A stretch of 64,000 nt of DNA from an uncultured Pseudomonadota bacterium (GTDB taxonomy: Bacteria > Myxococcota_A > UBA796 > SXON01): contig CAIQVJ010000112.1 in NCBI GenBank assembly GCA_903875225.1, forward strand, positions 124,001 through 188,000. The letters are read 5' to 3'. A program made the translations under genes and the position numbers. Of the stretch, positions 41,961-50,033 are shown piece after piece. Position 1 is the stretch's first letter, and every line of letters begins with the position of its first letter. The notes below the pieces were generated by a model that was not told where the DNA came from, made no database searches, and was given only the letters and a program-made list of their open reading frames with translations.

Positions 41961-42565
41961 GGGACCGCAACGTCGGCGAGCACGCGGAACGCCACGGGGA
42001 CCACGTAGCCGGCCCCGGTCACGTGGCCGATCACGAGGATGGGGTAGCCCACGTAGGGGCGTAGCGGAGCCGCCGTCAGGTCGTCGAGGATCACCGGGCT
42101 GCCCGAGTTGCGATCGTCCAGGATCAGGCGGGCGCCATAGGCGCGGAGGACGCCCACGAAGTTCCCGGAGCCGTCACCGGCGTCGAGCACACGCCAGTCC
42201 TGCACGTGCAACGCATGGAGGACCATCGCACCATCCAGCTCGACGATGCAGCCGTTGAGGAACCGTACCGGGGCCGCGTCCCCTTTCGCCACGACCACCG
42301 TCTCCCGGCCCTGGGGATCCCGCACCACGGGAGGAGCTTCCGCGGCGCGGTCATAGACGAGCAGCCCTACGCGGTGGGCGGCACACCCGGACAGGCCGCC
42401 CCCCGCCGCGAGGAGCAGACCCAGGATCCCGAGCGGCGGAAGATGACGCGTGTGATCGACGTAGCCCGCGCCCGGCCCGGGCGCGCCCGGCCCACCCGGC
42501 GTGGCCCCGTGGGAGGCGTTAGACCCCCCGGCTTGGAGTTCGACGAATGAAGCGTCTCCCCGCAA
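41951..42565 (-). CDS. Hypothetical lipoprotein, start uncertain
   Basis: 204 residues from the only available start at 42565, which overlaps the 5' end of the divergent VKOR gene by 19 bases. A Gly/Pro-rich lead of ~45 residues precedes a convincing lipoprotein signal (GILGLLLAAGGGLSGC). No other start codon occurs between the first Met and the signal, so the lead may be real or the start may use an unusual codon. The mature ~140 residues are beta-rich (VVVAKGDAAPVRFLNGC, GYPILVIGHVTG) with no recognised domain. It ends convergently within the esterase gene end by ten bases. Confidence 0.55.
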   Translation of the reverse strand: MRGDASFVELQAGGSNASHGATPGGPGAPGPGAGYVDHTRHLPPLGILGLLLAAGGGLSGCAAHRVGLLVYDRAAEAPPVVRDPQGRETVVVAKGDAAPVRFLNGCIVELDGAMVLHALHVQDWRVLDAGDGSGNFVGVLRAYGARLILDDRNSGSPVILDDLTAAPLRPYVGYPILVIGHVTGAGYVVPVAFRVLADVAVPHS

Positions 42566-43893
42566 TTCTGCTGGTTTCCACCCTGGCCGCAGCCTGCCTC
42601 TACCCGGGCACCGCGCTCGCCGCGGATGGCGAGATTCCGCCAGCAGCCCTCGTCGCCATGCTCTCGACCGGAGTGCTGTTGTGCGCGGGCCTCGTGGCGT
42701 ATCGCCGTGCGCTCGGGCTCCTGATCACCTCCCAGTACGGCGCGCTGCTCGCCATCTACCTCGCCCACCAGCACCGCGTGGTGCTCACGGGGGGTACCTC
42801 GATTTGTAATATTTCGAGTCTGATCAGCTGCGACACGGTGAACGGATCCCGCTTCGCGGAGATCGCCGGCGTGCCCATCGCCGTGTTCGGCTTCGCGTTC
42901 TACGTGGCGGTCGGCTACCTCGCGTTCAAGTTCTTTCGCGGGGGAGCCGAGCGCGCACCTGCCATGATCATGGTGCTCTGCGTGATGGCCGTCGGCTTCG
43001 ACATCTACCTCGCCTGGGCCAGCTACAGCCTCGGCGCCATCTGCCTGTTCTGCGCGGCGACCTGGGCGGTGAACGTGATCCTGCTGGTGGGCAGCACCCT
43101 TTCCGCCAGGGGGACTTCGGTCGTGGCCGCCGTCACCGAGGAAGCCAGCAGCACCGTGATCGCGGGGCTCGGCGCGCTCATCCTCGGCGTGCTCGCATAC
43201 CAGGGTGGCGGCCAGCCCCAGGCCGGCCCGAGCGGGGGAGCAGCCTCCAAGGCGGATGCCTCGCCGTCCGACCTCGGCTCGCTCTACGAGCTGGCGGGCG
43301 GCCCGATCACGCTGGACGGTACCGAACCGCTGAAGGGAGACCCCAACGCCAAGTACACCTTCGTGGAGTGGGCCGACTTCCAGTGCCCGCACTGCGCGGT
43401 GATGTTCCCGGTGATGGAGGAGCTGCTCGCGGCCAACAAGGACATGAACCTCTACTACAAGAGCTACCCGATCTCCGATGCCTGCAACCGCTTCGTGGAG
43501 GGTCTCCGCCACGAGAACGCCTGCAAGGCCGCCGCGGCTGCCGAGTGCGGCCGGCAGCAGGGGCGGTTCTGGGAGTTCGCGGGCCAGATGTTCAAGAACC
43601 AGGAGTACCTGGGCGCGGACGACCTGCGCTTCATGGCCGAGCAGGTCGGGCTGGAGCCCAAGGCATTCGAGACTTGCATGGCGGACCCCGCTACCGCGCA
43701 GTCCGTGGTGGCCGACGTCGAGGCCGGCGGCACCGCCCAGATCAACGGAACGCCCAGCATCTTCCTGAAGGGCCCGTTCGGCGACCAGTGGGTCCGGGTG
43801 ATCGGCGGCAAGGAGGCCATCGAGACCATCCTGCAGGCCGCGCGGAGCGGGAAGCCCCTCCCGGCGCCGGCCCCACCGAACCCCGAGCGGTAG
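42547..43893 (+). CDS. VKOR-DsbA-like fusion (vitamin K epoxide reductase + thioredoxin-fold)
   Basis: 448 residues. A signal-like N-terminus is followed by a VKOR domain with four to five helices: the loop Cys pair NISSLISCDTVNGSRF and the active-site CLFC of AICLFCAATW. A linker leads to a DsbA-like thioredoxin domain with CPHC (WADFQCPHCAVMF) and a cis-Pro loop GTPSIF. Such fusions carry out quinone-linked disulfide formation, with VKOR passing electrons from the thioredoxin domain to quinones, replacing DsbB and DsbA. The start has GGAG nine bases upstream. The ATG region overlaps the divergent lipoprotein ORF. The catalytic cysteines of both parts are intact. Confidence 0.92.
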   Translation: MKRLPAILLVSTLAAACLYPGTALAADGEIPPAALVAMLSTGVLLCAGLVAYRRALGLLITSQYGALLAIYLAHQHRVVLTGGTSICNISSLISCDTVNGSRFAEIAGVPIAVFGFAFYVAVGYLAFKFFRGGAERAPAMIMVLCVMAVGFDIYLAWASYSLGAICLFCAATWAVNVILLVGSTLSARGTSVVAAVTEEASSTVIAGLGALILGVLAYQGGGQPQAGPSGGAASKADASPSDLGSLYELAGGPITLDGTEPLKGDPNAKYTFVEWADFQCPHCAVMFPVMEELLAANKDMNLYYKSYPISDACNRFVEGLRHENACKAAAAAECGRQQGRFWEFAGQMFKNQEYLGADDLRFMAEQVGLEPKAFETCMADPATAQSVVADVEAGGTAQINGTPSIFLKGPFGDQWVRVIGGKEAIETILQAARSGKPLPAPAPPNPER

Positions 43894-43897
43894 GACC

Positions 43898-44497
43898 CTA
43901 CCGGAGGGCCTCCATCTGGGACTGGAACGCCTCGTCCACGATCCTGGGCAGGTCGCCTCCGCGGGCCAGCCACTGCCCGACGCCCACGTTCATCGCAGCG
44001 AGCGCCGTCACCGCCGCGACCTCGGCGAAGATCGGGCCGCGATCGGGGTGCCGGGCGCCCACCTCGGCCGCGAGCATCCGCGCCCACCGCTCCTGGGTCT
44101 CCTTGTTGCGAGCGCGCAGCTCGGGAGTGTCTGCCGTCAACCGCAGGATCGCCCGCATTCGAACGGGATCATGCGCGTGGTCTGCGATGAGGGGCTGCAG
44201 CGCTGCGTGCAGCGAAGCCAGCGGCGGCTCGGACACCGGTCGTCCCCGATAGGCGTCGGCGATCCGCAGCGCGACATCCTCGGCGTGCGGGACGACCACG
44301 TCCTCCTTGCTCGGGAAGTAGCGGAAGAAGGTCCTGCGCGAGATGCCCGCGACCTCGGCGATCAACTCCACCGTCGTCGGGGCATACCCATCCCGGAGGA
44401 AAAGCCGCAGCGCATGCTCGCGGACGGCGGCCCGCGCCGCTCGGGAGCGCGCCTGCCGCCCCCGAGGGAGGGAAGGAACGGTTCGCACGGATGACAT
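43898..44497 (-). CDS. TetR-family transcriptional regulator
   Basis: 199 residues from ATG 44497. The N-terminal TetR helix-turn-helix is clear: AVREHALRLFLRDGYAPTTVELIAEVAGISRRTFFRYFPSKEDVV. The ligand domain is helical, with a HDPVRMRAILRLTADTPEL segment and RxxNKETQERWARML, as in the MftR-like branch. It binds DNA as a dimer and usually represses its own or adjacent genes. It is divergent from the J-domain-like gene at 44746, with a 248-base gap holding candidate inverted repeats, and convergent with the VKOR fusion, whose stop lies five bases away. TAGCGT lies seven bases upstream of the ATG. Confidence 0.9.
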   Translation of the reverse strand: MSSVRTVPSLPRGRQARSRAARAAVREHALRLFLRDGYAPTTVELIAEVAGISRRTFFRYFPSKEDVVVPHAEDVALRIADAYRGRPVSEPPLASLHAALQPLIADHAHDPVRMRAILRLTADTPELRARNKETQERWARMLAAEVGARHPDRGPIFAEVAAVTALAAMNVGVGQWLARGGDLPRIVDEAFQSQMEALR

Positions 44498-44553
44498 GGT
44501 CCGGACGCTACCACACCTTGCGGTTTGGCAACAACTGACACCGACTGTCTTTG

Positions 44554-44579
44554 CCGGACACCCGTCGTTCGATGTTCGG
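44554..44579. promoter_or_regulatory. Candidate TetR operator (interrupted palindrome)
   Basis: CCGGACA (44554-44560) and TGTTCGG (44573-44579) form an inverted repeat with one mismatch and a 12-base spacer, 57 bases upstream of the TetR start. It lies between the two divergent genes, where an autoregulatory operator is expected. Confidence 0.35.
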
Positions 44580-44649
44580 CGCCCCATCCGTCAAACAACG
44601 GACACCCCACCGAACAGAGCGGCCTTTCTGGAGCAGGCGAGAGCGGGGG

Positions 44650-44667
44650 GGCCCCCAATCGGGGGCC
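44650..44667. other. Perfect 7-bp G/C hairpin in divergent intergenic region
   Basis: GGCCCCC (44650-44656), AATC loop, GGGGGCC (44661-44667). It lies 79 bases before the start of the gene at 44746. No T run follows, so it is not an intrinsic terminator; a leader structure or protein-binding palindrome is possible. Confidence 0.4.
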
Positions 44668-44745
44668 GAGATGCTGGGCTTCTCCGGCCCCCGGCAGGTC
44701 GGGCCCGCGGCAAGCATGAGTGTTCGTTTCTGATTACAGCCACAC

Positions 44746-46062
44746 GTGCCCGACCTGCGCGTCACCCCTCAATTTGCCGAAAGTGCGACCACGTTGCCTG
44801 CGGGTCCGGTTTCTGCGCCGAACGCCCGCGCCCTGGCCCGCTGGTGGGCCCGGGGCGCGAACGGGGTGCTGCGGGTGGAGTGCGTCGCGGACGGCGTGGA
44901 GCAGTCTGCCCTCGTGCTGCTCGCGGCCGGCGGCCCGGTCGGAGACGATGGGATGGACGGCGTGCGCCTCGCGCTGATGTGCGGGACCCTCGCGTTCGAC
45001 CCGATGGAGGCCGACGAGCCCGGTGAACGCGCCGCGCTCGCAGCGCTCCTCTGGGCGACCGCGCGGCGAGCGAGCGACGCAGCCGGGGTGGCCCCGACCC
45101 TGGTCGTCATGGCGAACGTTCCTCCGGCCCTGTCTGAGGCCCCGATGGACCCGACGATCGCCCACGCCCTCGTGAGCCTGACCGAGCCCGTCACCCTCCA
45201 CGATCTCGCCGAGCAGATTGGCATCGACACCCAGGTCCTCTGCGCCGAGATCAGCGCCACCACATGGCTCGGTCTCACCACGTTGAAGGAGGCCCACTCC
45301 CTGCAGGAGCGACGCATGCGCACGCAAGCGCCGCCGCCGCTGGTCCTGCCCCGCTCCACGTTCGCGCCGCAACCCCCGACCGCGCTCCACAGCGACCGGG
45401 CGGATGACCTGAAGCGCACCCTGCCCCGCGACCCGCAGGCCCCACTGGCCCAGTCCGCCCCTCGAGATCCCGCGCGTCCCGAACCGATCCCGATCCACCG
45501 CCTCCGTCGCGAGGCGGAGCTCCTCCGTCACGCGGATGGGTGGACGGCGCTGGGGATCCCGCGGGGTTCGCCCCCGGCCTTGATCACGGCGGCTGCCGCC
45601 CGAATGCGTACGCGGTACCAGCCCCTCCAGCGGGACCCGAACCCCGACGCCCGCGAATACGCCGGGGAGATCCTGCGCCATGTGGCCATGGCCGAGGCTG
45701 CGCTGGGCGGTGGAGCGAGCGACGACGCAGACCCGGGGATCGCAGATCAGACAGCCGCCGGGGGGGTTGCGCTGGAGCGTGGCGACTTCGCGAGAGCTGA
45801 TCGCCATTTTTCCGCGGCCCGGCGCATCGCCCCCAACGACGCCTCGGTCCTCGCCCACCTCGCCTGGGCGAGGTTCAAGAACCCCGAGATGAAGCGGCCC
45901 GCGCGGGAGGAGGAGGCGAACGAGCTCCTCGCTCTGGCGCTCCAGTTCGACGGCGACTGTGCCATCGCGTGGCGCTACAAGGGCGAAATGGCCCGGGCGC
46001 GCGGCGACATGGAGGGCGCGCGCACGGCCCTGCAGACCTCCGTCCGGCTGTCACGGCGCTGA
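44746..46062 (+). CDS. J-domain-like and TPR protein
   Basis: 438 residues, cytoplasmic, starting at a GTG without a clear ribosome site. Residues ~1-190 are a helical domain with LVSLTEPVTLHDLAEQIGID resembling a winged-helix or DUF4388-type lead. A proline-rich linker follows (residues ~195-255). Then WTALGIPRGSPPALITAAAARMRTRYQPLQRDPNPDAREYA has the spacing of a DnaJ J-domain but lacks HPD, so it would not stimulate DnaK. The last ~100 residues contain two to three TPR units (GVALERGDFARADRHFSAARRIAPND). Such fusions occur in myxobacterial regulatory proteins; a scaffold role is the best inference. Confidence 0.7.
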   Translation: MPDLRVTPQFAESATTLPAGPVSAPNARALARWWARGANGVLRVECVADGVEQSALVLLAAGGPVGDDGMDGVRLALMCGTLAFDPMEADEPGERAALAALLWATARRASDAAGVAPTLVVMANVPPALSEAPMDPTIAHALVSLTEPVTLHDLAEQIGIDTQVLCAEISATTWLGLTTLKEAHSLQERRMRTQAPPPLVLPRSTFAPQPPTALHSDRADDLKRTLPRDPQAPLAQSAPRDPARPEPIPIHRLRREAELLRHADGWTALGIPRGSPPALITAAAARMRTRYQPLQRDPNPDAREYAGEILRHVAMAEAALGGGASDDADPGIADQTAAGGVALERGDFARADRHFSAARRIAPNDASVLAHLAWARFKNPEMKRPAREEEANELLALALQFDGDCAIAWRYKGEMARARGDMEGARTALQTSVRLSRR

Positions 46063-46086
46063 TCCACCGGATCGGGCCCCCCCCGA

Positions 46087-47145
46087 TCAGCGACGACGAC
46101 GAACCAGCAGCGCGGCAGCCCCGAGGAGCAGGCCGAAGGTAGCGCTGCCGGGCGCCGTGGAGCACCCGCCCGTCGAGTCGTAGTTCTCGCCGACCTCGTT
46201 GGGGCGCGCAGGGTCCCCGTCCACGCTCGGGGGCGAGGTGTCGGCATCGGTATCCGCATCCGTGTCGGCGTCGGTGTCCGAGTCGGTGTCGGTGTCGGAG
46301 TCGCTGTCGGCATCCGTGTCCGAGTCGGCGTCGGTGTCCGTGTCCGCGTCGGACATCTCGTTCAGCCCGTAGACAGGCGTGTAGCGCTCCAACCAGGAGA
46401 TCTGCTTGTCCACGCGCGTTCCGCCCGTGGCCCCCCCCACGCAGGGCGTGCTGTCGCCGTTCGGGGAGTACACGAAGCTGTTCACCAGGAGGAGCTCGTA
46501 GTCGCTGCCACCGAGGATCTCGAGCCCGGCGCCGCCCGAGTCGCCCGAGCACACGTTCTGTTGATCGGCCGAGTCGTACCCATAGATCATGTTGGTGTCG
46601 TAGCTGTCCATCGGGATGTCAGCGGTGCGCTTCTTGGACGAGTCCGTCCCATTGTCCGTCGTGATACCCCACCCGACGTAGCGGATGTCGTTCCCCACCA
46701 TCGAGCTGCGGATGGCGTCCTTGTTCACGGGCATGAAGTCGATGTCGGTGATCGGCGAATCGAGCTCGACGATGCCGATGTCATTGGTGAGCGCCTGATC
46801 GTCGTACGCGGGGTTGGCGTGCCAGGCGGTGGCCTGCACGTACTCGGACACACCAGCCGACGTGTTGAGATCCGAGCCGACGATGACGTACAGGTAGTCC
46901 AGCCCATAGCTCGGCATCTCGTCGTCCATGGCGACGACGCAGTGTGCGGCGGTGACGACCCAGCTCGGTGCGATCAGCGTGCCGGAACAGAAATTGTACC
47001 CGTTGCCCCGAGCATCCGCCGCCCACAGGGTCACCACCTGGGGGAACTGGGAAGTCGCGGTGCCATTCACGATCGGGGGCGGGGGCGGATCCGCGGCGAA
47101 CGCTACAGAAGCAGAGAGTGTGAGGGCGGCGACGGTGAGCAACAT
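46087..47145 (-). CDS. Secreted trypsin-like serine protease with MYXO-CTERM-type tail
   Basis: 352 residues from ATG 47145, which has GAGG six bases upstream; the longer TTG at 47166 is less likely. Signal peptide MLLTVAALTLSASVAFA then ADPPPPPIVNGTATSQFPQ. The chymotrypsin-fold triad is visible: His in VVTAAHC, Asp in NDIGIVEL, Ser in CSGDSGGA. An Asp-Thr/Ser-Asp-Ala linker of ~38 residues follows, then a C-terminal GGCSTAPGSATFGLLLGAAALLVRRRR: Gly-Cys, membrane helix, basic end. This is the MYXO-CTERM sorting layout, in which the Cys is the processing and attachment site on the cell surface. IVNG at the mature start suggests zymogen-type activation. Confidence 0.9.
   Translation of the reverse strand: MLLTVAALTLSASVAFAADPPPPPIVNGTATSQFPQVVTLWAADARGNGYNFCSGTLIAPSWVVTAAHCVVAMDDEMPSYGLDYLYVIVGSDLNTSAGVSEYVQATAWHANPAYDDQALTNDIGIVELDSPITDIDFMPVNKDAIRSSMVGNDIRYVGWGITTDNGTDSSKKRTADIPMDSYDTNMIYGYDSADQQNVCSGDSGGAGLEILGGSDYELLLVNSFVYSPNGDSTPCVGGATGGTRVDKQISWLERYTPVYGLNEMSDADTDTDADSDTDADSDSDTDTDSDTDADTDADTDADTSPPSVDGDPARPNEVGENYDSTGGCSTAPGSATFGLLLGAAALLVRRRR
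46238..46352 (-). repeat. Asp-Thr/Ser-Asp-Ala coding minisatellite in protease
   Basis: Six-base GAC-NCC type units (seen as GTCGGN on the + strand) encode the linker between catalytic domain and sorting tail. It has the same composition as the array at 14931-15093 in an unrelated lipoprotein. Confidence 0.85.
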
Positions 47146-47267
47146 GAGGGCCTCGAGCGGGAGCAAGCATAGCCGACCGAAGCGTGCAACCGCGCGGGAC
47201 GCGTGCGTCCCGATTGTGTCAATTCGTCACGGCTGGCCCATCCGCGCGCCGGGACCGGATTCCGCGA

Positions 47268-47417
47268 TCAGGCGGCTTCTTCACGCGCCGGTGCCGGGCG
47301 CGACAACAGGTCGTTCACGACCGCTGCCGTGGCGACGCTGGCGAGCTCCTCGTCGCCGTATTGCGCGAGAAAATGGGCGTAGAGAGTGGAGATGAGGTCG
47401 CCGAGGGTCGTGGACAT
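47268..47417 (-). CDS. Small hypothetical protein
   Basis: 49 residues from ATG 47417 with GGAG upstream. The sequence MSTTLGDLISTLYAHFLAQY is helical and amphipathic and continues GDEELASVATAAVVNDLLSR. Acidic-helical small proteins with this TLGDLIxxLYxxFLxxYGDEELAS opening occur in related genomes, but no function is known to me. It stands 136 bases downstream of the comF-like gene on the same strand and 122 bases before the protease start. The gene is short enough that coding status rests on the ribosome site and on the plausible composition. Confidence 0.55.
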   Translation of the reverse strand: MSTTLGDLISTLYAHFLAQYGDEELASVATAAVVNDLLSRPAPAREEAA

Positions 47418-47553
47418 CGTGAGCTCCGCGTTGAGGGGTACCAGGGAGACCAGCAAGAACGGTGCCGATGGGGGAATTGAGTCTTTCAAGGAATTGCACA
47501 CGCCGGGGAGGTCCGCGTGTCGGACGATGTCAAGAACTCTGGACGCGACGCGC

Positions 47554-48186
47554 CTACCCGCCGGCAACCACGAGCACCTCGATCGACGCGGCCCCCGCTT
47601 CGCGCAGCGCAAGCGCGCAAGCCGATGCCGTCGTGCCGGTGGTGAGCACGTCGTCCACCAGGAGCCACGCGCCGGACACGCGCCGCCGGGCCTGGAACAC
47701 ACCGTGCACGTTCGCGCGACGCTCGGCGTGGGTCCGTCCCGCCTGGCGCGCGCCATCCCGACGCACGAGGACCGGGACGATCGGAGCATCCAACACCCCT
47801 GGCAGCGCCCGGGCCAGGAGCGCGACGGCGTCGAACCCGCGGCTCATCCGCCGTAGTGGTGTGCTGGGAACGCAGGCGATCGCGTTCACCCGGCCAAGCG
47901 GCGACCGTGCCGCCCGCTCCGCGAGCTCCACCCCGAGAGCGGCCAGGAGCCACTCCCGCTCGCCGTACTTCGCGGGGCGCACCAGCCCACCCAGCAGTCC
48001 GCTGTAGGGCCCGAGCGTCCAGGCTTCGTCCACGAACTCGGGTCGCCGCGCCATCCGCTCGAGCGCCACGGGCAACCCCTGCCGACACTGCAGGCACAGC
48101 CGCCCCTCCAACCCGGGCCGGCTCGTCTCGATCGGGTGTGCACACGCCGCGCACCCCTGACCCCACGCCGCAAACATCTCGAACAT
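47554..48186 (-). CDS. comF: ComF-family phosphoribosyltransferase-like protein
   Basis: 210 residues from ATG 48186 with AGGGGA upstream. The N-terminus has a zinc-finger-like pair of Cys pairs (CAAC, then CLQC). The middle has YGEREWLLAALG (Y-x-x-x at the classic KYGG-like position), then IACVPSTPLRRMSRGFD, the ComF signature (VPxxxxRxxxRGFN). The PRPP-type loop LLVDDVLTTGTTASA closes the fold. ComF is needed for DNA uptake in natural transformation of several bacteria and is also widespread outside competence. It lies 24 bases after aroC on the same strand. Together with comM-recA in this window it hints at competence or DNA-processing capacity. Confidence 0.85.
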   Translation of the reverse strand: MFEMFAAWGQGCAACAHPIETSRPGLEGRLCLQCRQGLPVALERMARRPEFVDEAWTLGPYSGLLGGLVRPAKYGEREWLLAALGVELAERAARSPLGRVNAIACVPSTPLRRMSRGFDAVALLARALPGVLDAPIVPVLVRRDGARQAGRTHAERRANVHGVFQARRRVSGAWLLVDDVLTTGTTASACALALREAGAASIEVLVVAGG

Positions 48187-48210
48187 ATGGTCCCCTGACT
48201 TCTCCGGATG

Positions 48211-49305
48211 CTACCCCGCGCGCAGCGCCAGGTCCACCAGCACGAGCGCCATCATCGCCTCCACCATGGGCACCGCCCGCGGCACGACACACGGGTCGTG
48301 GCGGCCACGCGGCTCCACGTCGGCGGGCTCGCCCCTCGTGTCCACGGTCTCCTGCGACCGGAAGATCGTCGCCACGGGCTTGAACGCGACCGCGATCTCG
48401 ACCGGCATGCCGTTGCTGATCCCGCCCTGGATCCCCCCCGAGTGGTTCGTGCGCGTGCGAACGCCTGCCGGCACGCCGACCGGCCCGGGCCCCGCCTCCG
48501 GATCGACGTAGAAGGCGTCGTTGTGCTCCGAACCCCTCATGCGGGCACCGGCGAACCCGCTGCCCGAGCTGAAGCCCTTCGCGGCGGGCAGGCTCAGCAT
48601 CGCCATCGCGAGCAGCGCCTCCATCTTGTCGAACACCGGCTCCCCCCAGCCCGCGGGCACCCCCGTCGCGCGCGCCCGCACCACCCCGCCCACGGTGTCC
48701 CCCGAAGCCCGCACCTCGCGGATCAGCGCCTCCATCTCGGCGGCCCGGAGCGGGTCCGGGCACCGCACCGGGCTCGCATCCACCCTCGCGCGGGTGACCT
48801 CGCCGGCGCTCTCGCAGCCGATCCCGCCCACGGCGTCCACCCATGCGACGATGTGGACACCGCGCAGCGCCAGGACCTGACGCGCCACCGCCCCCGCCGC
48901 CACCCGCGCCACGGTCTCGCGGGCGCTCGCCCGCCCGCCCCCCCGCCAGTCGCGGTGCCCGAACCGGGCCGCGTAGGTGTAGTCCGCATGCGAGGGGCGG
49001 TACAGATCCTTGAGGGGGAGGTACGCGCCCTCGTCAGCATCCACGTTCCGGAAAAGGAACGTGAGCGGGGTTCCGAGGGTGCGGCCCTCGAAGAGCCCGC
49101 TCACCACCTCGAAGGCATCAGCCTCCTTGCGCGGCGAGACGATGGCGGACTGACCGGGCCGACGACGCGCAAGATCCGCCGCGATCGCCGGAAGATCAAG
49201 CACGAGCCCCGCGGGGCACCCGTCGATGACCACCCCCAGCGCCGCGCCGTGCGACTCCCCGAAGGTCGTGATGCGGAATTGGCTTCCAAGACTGTTGCCG
49301 GGCAT
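48211..49305 (-). CDS. aroC: Chorismate synthase
   Basis: 364 residues, the usual length. Signatures: GNSLGSQFRITTFGESHGAA at the N-terminus, RRPGQSAIVSPRKE, the FMN/EPSP-binding RPSHADYTYAARFGHRD followed by GGGRASARETVARVAAGAVA, and RTNHSGGIQGGISNGMP. The enzyme makes chorismate from 5-enolpyruvylshikimate-3-phosphate using reduced FMN and is the last step of the shikimate pathway. No other aromatic-pathway gene is adjacent. It is divergent from the lipoprotein gene at 49320, only 14 bases apart, and upstream of comF in the same direction. Confidence 0.96.
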   Translation of the reverse strand: MPGNSLGSQFRITTFGESHGAALGVVIDGCPAGLVLDLPAIAADLARRRPGQSAIVSPRKEADAFEVVSGLFEGRTLGTPLTFLFRNVDADEGAYLPLKDLYRPSHADYTYAARFGHRDWRGGGRASARETVARVAAGAVARQVLALRGVHIVAWVDAVGGIGCESAGEVTRARVDASPVRCPDPLRAAEMEALIREVRASGDTVGGVVRARATGVPAGWGEPVFDKMEALLAMAMLSLPAAKGFSSGSGFAGARMRGSEHNDAFYVDPEAGPGPVGVPAGVRTRTNHSGGIQGGISNGMPVEIAVAFKPVATIFRSQETVDTRGEPADVEPRGRHDPCVVPRAVPMVEAMMALVLVDLALRAG

Positions 49306-49319
49306 CGCAGGAAGCTATC

Positions 49320-50033
49320 GTGACCCGCATGTTCGCCCCTCGCCCGGTCCTGTTCTTCGTCGCGGCCCTCGCCCCCCTCTCCGGCTGTGGGAGTGCGACG
49401 GCCGCCGAGCCCGGCTCGTCGGCCCCGGCGGCGCTGGAGGGCTGGCTGCCTCACTTTCAGGTCGCCAGGTTCACGCGCCACGAGCAATACGACGCCCTCC
49501 CGCCCGACGTCGGGAGCTACAAGGTCACGCGGACGCTGCAGCGGGTGGAGCCCTCCCGCACGCTCTACCAGGAGTGCGAGCGGCGTCTGGACCGCAAGAA
49601 AGCGGCGGACTGCCTGCTCACGTTCATCGGGGTCGAGGGCTTCGGAAACGCGGCGAGCCCGGTGCAGGGCGTCTGGGAGTGGTGGTCTCCCCCGCAGGTG
49701 ATCCTGCCGCCCAGCCCCGTCGCCGGCACGCATTGGGTCGCGAGCCACCAGAAGCGTGGCGGCACCAGTCGTCGGGAGTGCCAGCTCATCGCAGACATCT
49801 CGTTCTGCGACGGCGGCCTGGAGTCCCGCTGCTTCTCGGTCTTTCCGAGCTCCACGGTCGGGATCTCCGAGCACTACTGCCCAGGTACCGGCTGGGTGGG
49901 CCAGGACGCGTTCGCCCGCTACGACGACGGCCACCTGTTCGCGACGTTCACGATGGACGTGACGCTCGACGGCGTTCCGGCGCCCACCCGCCGTCCGGCG
50001 CCCACCAGCGGCCCCAGCGCGGCCACCTGGTGA
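49320..50033 (+). CDS. Lipoprotein of unknown function, partner of LarA-like gene
   Basis: 237 residues. Started at GTG 49320, with AGGAAG upstream; an ATG at 49329 is also possible. The lipobox is PLSGC. The body (ALEGWLPHFQVARFTRHEQYDALP, SRTLYQECERRLDRKKAADCLL, VWEWWSPPQVILPPSPV, SRCFSVFPSSTVGISEHYCPG) has six or more Cys in pairs and many Trp/Tyr; it is probably disulfide-bonded. I do not recognise the family; CpcT/CpeT-like lyases have a similar WxYxEQ pattern, but the match is weak. The Pro/Thr/Ala-rich C-terminus is disordered. Its stop overlaps the GTG of the LarA-like gene. Confidence 0.7.
   Translation: MTRMFAPRPVLFFVAALAPLSGCGSATAAEPGSSAPAALEGWLPHFQVARFTRHEQYDALPPDVGSYKVTRTLQRVEPSRTLYQECERRLDRKKAADCLLTFIGVEGFGNAASPVQGVWEWWSPPQVILPPSPVAGTHWVASHQKRGGTSRRECQLIADISFCDGGLESRCFSVFPSSTVGISEHYCPGTGWVGQDAFARYDDGHLFATFTMDVTLDGVPAPTRRPAPTSGPSAATW

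Noticed and set aside
44650..44667. G/C hairpin as an intrinsic terminator
   Set aside because: No T tract on either side and no gene ends just upstream on either strand.
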